Positions 57,438 to 64,000 of a stretch of DNA of 64,000 nt are shown in pieces. Positions within the stretch are counted from its first letter, which is position 1. Every line of letters starts with the position of its first letter. Both the position numbers and the translations under genes were made by a program. Source of the stretch: Alentia gelatinosa (lineage: Eukaryota > Annelida > Polychaeta > Phyllodocida > Polynoidae); NCBI GenBank assembly GCA_950022655.1, contig OX465583.1, forward strand, positions 33,569,360 to 33,633,359, read 5' to 3'. Below the pieces are notes generated by a model. It made no database searches. It was not told where the DNA came from and worked only from the letters and a program-made list of their open reading frames with translations.

Positions 57438-58485
57438 TTGCCTGTGTGAGTCTGGTACCCAGCTGACCAGTCAGCTTTGCTGGGATCTTTCCCAATACTA
57501 CAGAACCAGCCTGCACTCTGCCAGGTACCTGCCAGATGGCCAAATAACCCTCTTTTTTAAAATTTTCTATTGAATTTGGACTGGTTATAACACTGTGCCG
57601 AAAATAGCATGGCCAGCACTTCACAGAGCGGGCTTCAGTCAACCATCACAGAGCGGCTGGTGGCCGACCTCCCCTACACATATAATAAACCCATCATTCT
57701 TTTTTTCTTTAATAGTTCTTTAATACCATTATTCTGTGGGATTCAGTATTGCCTTGTTTATATAGAGCACAAGCTGCCATTGCATTGTACAGGGAGACTG
57801 GCATCAGTAATAGATAGGTAGGGAGTTGGTGTTGTGATGGGTAACTGGGCATTCATGTTGGCGGGCAGCTGGTGGGGCTGGTCGAGGGAGCGGCCTGGCC
57901 GTGGTGGCAGACTTGTATGCAGAAAATATAACGCAGGCGTATACATCACAGAAACATGCTCCATACGTCGTATACACGGACGTACAATACCGGCGTATCT
58001 GTAAGAAAACGCCAGAAAACGCTGCCTTTAGTAGTATTTACACCAGGGTGTAAACATGAATAAACTAAAAGTTTCGTCCTGTGGTAGATAAACGAGACCG
58101 ACTAAAAAGAGGATATACATGTATATGTATAAAACTTGGGGGGTGTTCAGCAATGTGTGCAGCTCAAATTAGCACCAGAGCACCTAAGGAAATCGTTAAT
58201 TCGACAAACCATATTATTGGAGATAGAATAACATTGTCATTTCCTTGGTTGACATATATGGTAACCATTAATTGTAAATAAGATGGTCAGACGAGGCCTA
58301 AATGAATATATATGTGAAAAGATACAATGTGATATTGATATCTAATTTTCGAGAATCGGCATCAGCGAGCTGGGTCTAGTAGGTGATGACGTCACGCTTA
58401 ACAGATAGTTCTTAGAGCCACGATAGGTGGAGTGGTGCATACCGTCCGAATTATCATATAATTTTTAATTTTCTCCAATTTTTAG
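57438..58485. other. unassigned DNA
   Basis: No gene recognised. Repeated CGTATAC/GGCGTAT words occur at 57930-58020. Confidence 0.4.
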
Positions 58486-58519
58486 AAGGTTGTGTAACAC
58501 CATATTATGCTAAACCAAG
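58486..58519 (+). CDS. candidate 34-bp microexon (unknown product)
   Basis: TTTTTAATTTTCTCCAATTTTTAG is an excellent acceptor and AACCAAG|GTAAGT a near-perfect donor. Of three frames only one is open, GCVTPYYAKP, entered at phase 1 and left at phase 2. Alternatively the donor is ignored and an ATG frame at 58507-58758 (MLNQGKSNITCWTLYPVDEF) is used. Confidence 0.3.
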
Positions 58520-59180
58520 GTAAGTCTAATATAACCTGTTGGACGTTATATCCTGTAGATGAATTTAAAGTACTAAAGCGTAATAAGATTTTAAATAATA
58601 AGATTCGTAGTGAAAAGAAACCCAACAAAGGTTATGTTTACTCAATGTGTACATCTTTAACTAATTCGAATTATTATTACGAGCTCTCTAAGAGAAGTTA
58701 CCTAATGAAATGTGAATATTTCAGATATTCCAAGGTCATCCATTTCTCAAGCAAATAATTACCAGACAGGGATTAGAGTAATGCTACTGCAAGTCATATT
58801 ATTTTACACCAACATTGTCTAAACGTAATGAACGTTTGCTGTAAAAGGTACAATTCAAGCCTTGTCTGGCGTATTTTCGTTCCCAGTGCAGCTTCCACCC
58901 CACTGAAATATGCAACGTCTAGGGACAACTCCAGATGCCTTTTGTACGTGCTTCTATTAGTTCAGAAGCAGCAGAACGACAAATTCATCCAAACAAGGCA
59001 ACAAGTTTTCTCTTTACCAGCAATTGATAGCATTGGTTGAAGCAGGCTTTTGGTCAATCAACACTGGCACAATGGCTCAAAGGAGTTGCGAAAAAATAAA
59101 AAGAAAGAAAAGCGAAAAACAGATAAATGATTTGGAAAGAACACATAAATCACCTAAGCTTTTTTTCACATATAACTTAC
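58520..59180. other. unassigned AT-rich DNA
   Basis: Frames at 58507-58758 and 58828-59040 are open but unassigned. Confidence 0.35.
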
Positions 59181-59263
59181 CTTTGTAACCCAAATGTCCT
59201 TTTAAGGACATCGCACATGTTTCACCAGCCTGGTCATGATATTTGATAAATGAACTAAATCTA
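59181..59263 (-). CDS. possible exon ending at a strong donor (unknown product)
   Basis: On the minus strand TTACAAAG|GTAAGT is a near-perfect donor. The frame before it is protein-like: SRFSSFIKYHDQAGETCAMS then LKGHLGYK, leaving at phase 1. The acceptor is uncertain: TTGTCTAG is the nearest candidate and has a weak tract, so the left edge is approximate. Same orientation as the exons at 60.6 and 61.6 kb. Confidence 0.25.
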
Positions 59264-59390
59264 GACAATTTATCATCATTTGATGTCCCCTAACCTCCTG
59301 ACATATTTTCAAAGATATAAATAGTTAGGTATTCTTAAGTTGGGTATATCGTGAGATCTGCCCTATTCATATTTTGAGTTTGTCTCGTAG

Positions 59391-59645
59391 ATGATCCATT
59401 GGTGGAAACGAGATAATAATCACATAGAGCCGCAAGGGACCATAGAAACTAGAGGGAAAAATCAAATCAACTTCAAGATGAAGAGAACAAACATTAAAAA
59501 TCAGAAAGAGCCTCTCTATCAAGATATACAGCATTGGGATATGTTGCGTGCTGAAATACAGTATATTAACACTAACACAGATTTTAAAGAAGCGACACAA
59601 GGTTTCCTGTTGACCCCTAATGTTAACAGTCAATTGAGTTTATAA
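59391..59645 (+). CDS. possible terminal exon or small gene (unknown product)
   Basis: TTTTGAGTTTGTCTCGTAG is acceptor-like and is followed at once by ATG and an 84-codon frame: MIHWWKRDNNHIEPQGTIET, then RGKNQINFKMKRTNIKNQKE, then a polar remainder ending in TAA. The minus strand is open across the same bases (59367-59633), which weakens the case. Unassigned. Confidence 0.22.
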   Translation: MIHWWKRDNNHIEPQGTIETRGKNQINFKMKRTNIKNQKEPLYQDIQHWDMLRAEIQYINTNTDFKEATQGFLLTPNVNSQLSL

Positions 59646-60589
59646 GCTGATTCATATGACCAGCAGTGGTAAATACGTCCAAATGGCAAAACAAATACTC
59701 CATGTATAAATCGATAAATTTTGGGGGAAATAGATCTCAAAAGGAGCAATCTAGAAAATTTTAGACAGAATTTGCACATTTTACATCTTTCATAGAAATA
59801 AGCCGTTTTAAGCTAACACGGTACAAAATTATATTGGATATTTTCTTTGGTTAATGATAAATATAGTCCGTGTTTAAGACACAAGAATAAGATGTTTGAT
59901 AAGGCTTTGGTCAAGCCGTACATGAACCATTTGATCCTTTTTCCCCCCCGGAAATTGGCCATGTAAATCGCTGCTACACGGCTCGCTGCCTAAAACAGTG
60001 GTTGTAGATTACTTACCAATAAGATTTTAGAATCTAGGATAGAATTAGAAAATGACGCATAACATTGTTTTTCAATCTGTTTTTGAGATAAAAGATTGTT
60101 AGGCAATACTTATAGAGTTTTGAACTGCCATTCCTTTTATAGTTTTGGACCATGTGATCAGGGGCCTGCTGTCAAAAAAGTTATAACTGATCATCATAAA
60201 ATGTCTAGATCAAACTGAGTACCAATTGTAGGGGAATTATTGTAAGCTAACAATCTAGTCTAGCTGATGTGAGGTCTCGTCAGGCATCCTTTGGCTGAGT
60301 ATCTGATTACTTTATTTTCTCAAGCTGAGGCTTCTGTATAGTACGCTCTGCTTGTATAATAGCTTTTTTATTCAATTGTTCGCATCACGTTACCAATATG
60401 AAGTTGGTTTCATGAAAGCAAAAACAGCGTATTGACAGTGGTGTATTCGTGGTATCATTACTAAGCTGAATTACCACAACGCCGACACTGTATACACTGT
60501 AGCCACCCCGCCAGTTCTAATAGAATCACATATCGATTACCCATCTGACCGCAGCAAGTATTCATCTAATCGCATAAATATCTGCTTAC
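59646..60589. other. unassigned AT-rich DNA
   Basis: No gene or repeat recognised. Confidence 0.45.
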
Positions 60590-60658
60590 CTTGCGCACCT
60601 ACACTGACCTTAGAAGTTAGTATTATCCGTAGCTTTACAGACTTTATCCTTTCCTCAT
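60590..60658 (-). CDS. candidate 69-bp internal exon (unknown product)
   Basis: On the minus strand CGACCTTTTCTATGTACAG is a strong acceptor and GCGCAAG|GTAAGC a strong donor, 69 bp apart. Only one of three frames is open and it reads EERIKSVKLRIILTSKVSVG then AQ, entered and left at phase 1 (symmetric). The regular alternation of charged and hydrophobic residues is protein-like. No family recognised. Confidence 0.38.
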
Positions 60659-61553
60659 CTGTACATAGAAAAGGTCGTTTTTTTTTTTGAAAGAAAATTA
60701 ATCCTATCATGAGGCTGTCCTTTTAGGTTACAAAACATCTAGCATATTTGCATTAGAGGAAATATAGCAATGCCCTCTGAGGGAAAAAAAACAAAAAGAA
60801 TTTGAAAAAGGTGTAAAACCGGCATATTTTGATATCTATAAATAGCCATGGCACGTGAGATGAGACTAGAAACGTGTGCCACCTTGTGCTGTAGACTGTC
60901 CCTAGTGGAGGTAGTGTTTACCGTTGCGGCCACCTCAACCCCCTCCCTTTACCCGCCACCCTACTTCCCCTGCGGGGCAGAGGGACGGGCCTTGCCACAG
61001 ATAGTCTATCACTGTCGGTTCTGGTCGGTCAGCGCGCCGCCAGCGCCTGAAATATTAATGAGCGCGGTGCTGCATGCAGCTGCCTATCTCCTCCTGGTCA
61101 TACATGGTCTCCGCGGCCGGTCTTCATATAGCCAGACGTTTAAAACGGCACCCACACTTCTAATCTACGTCGTAAATTACTAATTATGCAATCTGCCAAG
61201 GCGATATATCAAACACGACTGGCGGTAGTTGGTGGGCATTTGATTGCTTATGGAAGAGTATCATATCGTATGATGTGTGTAGTTCATTATCATTGTTCCA
61301 CAAATATATTTCTCGGCATCAGATGTATTAGGTAACCCAACATATTATCTAAATCACACTGATTAGATTCTAGTGAAATTAATCTACATAACAGTATATA
61401 GTCCCTATATAACAATACCTTGAAAATATATATGTTTTCTGAAAAGAAATTTATAAGTCCGTAATCTTCATCTTCGTGTCCTTTGAGTTTGACGAAAAAT
61501 TCCCTTACCATTAAAGATGTGTGATACAATAAAATAATCATCTGAATTCTGAC
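60659..61553. other. GC-richer block in unassigned DNA
   Basis: 60860-61150 is GC- and CpG-richer and holds ATTAATGAGCGCGG and CAGCTGCC words. A 111-codon plus frame there (60848-61183) is unassigned. This may be a regulatory island. The remainder is AT-rich with nothing recognised. Confidence 0.35.
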
Positions 61554-61675
61554 CTGGACGGGCTCTACATTCGCCAGCATTGTGATACAGTACTGATTCA
61601 CATCAGGACTTCCTTCAGAACTGGTGCCAGATCTATTGAGTACACCCGAACCCTTTATCAGGTCCCCAGTGCTGC
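61554..61675 (-). CDS. candidate 122-bp internal exon (unknown product)
   Basis: On the minus strand TGTTATCTGTTGCAG is a good acceptor. The frame behind it reads STGDLIKGSGVLNRSGTSSE then GSPDVNQYCITMLANVEPVQ, entered at phase 1. The end is either CAG|GTCAGA (61554, used here) or ATG|GTAAGG about 45 bp further on, which would add VRIQMIILLYHTSLM; both leave at phase 0. A Ser/Gly-rich linker followed by YCITMLANVEP is protein-like. The last part recalls the first helix of nuclear-receptor ligand-binding domains (LxxLLxxxEP), but this is only a resemblance. Confidence 0.42.
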
Positions 61676-63440
61676 CTGCAACAGATAACATGTATTAAGC
61701 AGAGTGGAGGGTGCCAAAGAGGCACACACGGATAGCTCAATAACTGCGACTTATTTGTCGTACACATTGATAAGAAGCTACTCTTCACGCTGAACCTGCC
61801 GCACCTGTACGGCAGTATTGAAGACAGACAACCTGACGAACGGCAGTATCGAAGATCGACAACCCAGAGACAGCATTAACAAAATACACGTAGCTGATCC
61901 AGGTTTTATTTGGATGCGAAGAAATGTATGGAGATGAAATTGATCACAAGGATAGTGTAGGAAGAAATACAGGGCATTGGATGGAGGAAGACATTATGCA
62001 CTTCAATGGATGGAGCGAGAAAGATATAATTCACTTCTGAATGGTGATGCGAGGTAGATCGTGTGAAAATCATATAAAAATCATATGATATTGGTGCCAT
62101 TACTGGACTGTTTCAGCATATGATATACATGTCTCCCATATTCTGGCCATAAATTGCATGTGTAACGGGTGGAAGATAAGTTCAACAGCTAGCTCCATTC
62201 TATATCAGGTCATGCCGATAGAATCATGCCCTAAAAGTCATTCATATAAAACAATTGAGGTACTTTCTGCCTCTGATAATAGCCTTTGCGTGAAGGAAGC
62301 CACAGGACGATTCAGAACCTGATAAAAACATCGCGATGATTCAAGTCAAATGTTACTCCGTGATAATTTAGAAACAATAACTCGGATGCACAACTCCGGA
62401 ATAAGGAATGATTGCAGGAAGTAGCTACTTCTTATGAACCCAAACGTCAGCTTTGTTTGAAATGATCCTTTCACCAGAGCTTTAGTCTCAGTATACTTGT
62501 ATTATATTACTCAATACAAGGTCAGCAGGGAATGGAAATATTACACTAACAATTAAAGGAATAGCAAAGGCATTTGTTTTTTCGTCTCAGTGACTCTAAA
62601 TGAGTTTTTTCTAAATTGAACAATCACATCGTGAATAAAGGTTTTCCGATTCATTTCCATTTTATTTAAAAGAAACAACAGCGCGATACCTATACTAAAA
62701 TTTGAAGTGAATGTGTTTGTGGCCCTGTAAATCTCTCCCCTCCTCTGACAGCTGTGATGTAGATTACTTAGGTTAGTACATTTGGTATCATCAGAATAGT
62801 CACGCCTTTGTGTCTGTGTAATATTGCACTTTATAAGACAGTGTGTGTCTGGATCTCCACCAGTCAAACGGGTGGTTCTGAGATAGCTATAGAAGCCTGT
62901 CTTATCGTAACACCATCAAAGGCCCAGTATAGATTGCTGGCACGAGTTAAATATCACTGTGACCTCGCAGAGTGCTGTGTGTTAGACATAGGTCAGACCG
63001 TTGTGTTCAGCAAAGGGTAGATACACACAGAATGTCATTCATATCTCTCATAGAGATTCAAAGCAGGCCACTGACAGAATACCATTGGTTTGATGTTTCA
63101 TTGTAGATTCAAGACCTGAATGCTACATCTGGTTGTCAACCAGTGCCTATGAACACACACTGACTAACTTTATAGCTTGCAGGCTTAGTGGCGTTCTGGT
63201 CAGAGATCAAGGTGAGCCATGGAGCTGCTCATGCTATAAACTGCAACTGTAAAGTACAGTTGCTCATTCAAATTGCTGTAGTTCTTTCTGCTACCAACCT
63301 GATGTGACATTACATGTTTGTTATAAAACATGAGCCATTGACAACTGGGTCTGATGGGAAAGGTCCATGAGAATAAATTTATAGAAAATAAAAATCCTCC
63401 ATGCGTCTTTGCCCTATACGGGAGTTGCCATAGAATTTAA
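61676..63440. other. unassigned DNA
   Basis: A minus frame at 62553-62867 and a plus frame at 62808-63020 (ARVKYHCDLAECCVLDIGQT) are unassigned. No repeat family recognised. Confidence 0.4.
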
Positions 63441-63452
63441 CACTAGATGGCG
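63441..63452 (+). promoter_or_regulatory. CTCF-like motif
   Basis: CACTAGATGGCG fits the CTCF core CACYAGRKGGCR in all 12 positions; the base before it is A where the longer consensus has C. A weaker partner CCTAGATGGCG lies at 11340. One core match can occur by chance in 64 kb. Confidence 0.25.
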
Positions 63453-64000
63453 TGACCAGCGATGGGGGAAAAAGGAGGTGAGAAAACGGTCACGTCAGGG
63501 GCGTTTTTATTAGCTGCAGGACGTAGTTTTGTAGTGCTTCGCCAATGTTTACTGCCTAATCCCCCGGGTAAACTGCACACATCATATACCGAATTGATGG
63601 AGAAGCAAAGGCTAGAATCGATATACAAACCGCTTTGAGATATATTAAAAAGATTATTGAACTTTCTATTGATAATATAGAAGTAGTATATGGAGGCTCC
63701 AAATAGCCCATACCTCCGGCAGGTGGATGATATTGCCCTCTGGTGTGAAAATGGCAAACCTCTTGTCGAAATCGCCGTATACATCAAACATTAAAAGCAT
63801 ATTTGGAAGGCTATATTTCTGTCAAACCATTTCAGTCTATATTAAGTGAAAAAATCCATCATTATTGTGAAACAGCAGAACCCTGTGGGATTGACCATGT
63901 CTAGATCTTAAAAGGCTTAGTTGTGGGATACAGACTATGTGTCTCTTCCGTGCTAACGACCTTCTGGCGAGTCAGTGTCTCTGTCCCTACCTGTGCCATT
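63453..64000. other. unassigned DNA
   Basis: A minus frame (63443-63787) reads out of AT-rich DNA into a CpG-richer block at 63450-63560; no homology recognised. Confidence 0.4.

Overview
This is metazoan nuclear DNA, AT-rich and gene-sparse. Decayed LINE retrotransposons, short inverted-repeat elements and layered tandem repeats are scattered through sequence with no recognisable genes. The families present, a captured NADAR-type domain and short exon-like islands in long non-coding DNA suggest a marine invertebrate, probably a lophotrochozoan such as a mollusc or brachiopod. That is inference; nothing here fixes the species. I see no bacterial operons, rRNA, convincing tRNA or CRISPR array. 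The long ATG-started frames are nearly all repeat translations or chance.

Layout. 1-5.9 kb: an element called family A here (2930-3966) and a foldback (4.3-4.7 kb). 5.9-9.7 kb: a 3.8-kb compound tandem-repeat block of a minisatellite that reverses orientation, a GGTC-type 4-bp array and a GGCA-type 4-bp array, bracketed by copies of one 16-bp motif. 10.3-11 kb: a hairpin element and a family A tail. 14.6-17.6 kb: pyrimidine-rich DNA interrupted by a minus-strand LINE. 21.8 kb: a palindromic repeat. 23.1-25.4 kb: a recent 726-bp tandem duplication inside an older ~320-bp repeat array. 26.0-26.9 kb: a plus-strand LINE remnant. 30.9-32.5 kb: LINE tail and ORF1/ORF2 remnants. 35.6-36.7 kb: two neighbouring TA-flanked inverted-repeat elements built of palindromic 17-bp units. 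47.3 and 52.9 kb: two small inverted-repeat elements. 53.2-53.8 kb: the clearest protein-coding homology, a NADAR (YbiA-like) domain read in frame, through three stops, into an SGNH/GDSL-like start. 55.9-57.4 kb: more family A.

Possible host exons. Several short open segments lie between splice-like sites. The best are plus 18035-18119, 38127-38204, 48156-48307, 50095-50232 and 58486-58519, and minus 22529-22654, 60590-60658 and 61554-61675. None has a product I can name and some must be chance. The three minus-strand ones could belong to one gene with long introns, but their phases do not join directly, so exons would be missing between them. Promoter-like spots are at 39.07, 53.88 and 54.8 kb, with a CpG-rich island at 42.95-43.24 kb.

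All calls come from reading the sequence without database searches. Homology is strong for the NADAR segment and the LINE fragments. Repeat structures are seen directly. Exon, promoter and factor-site calls are hypotheses.
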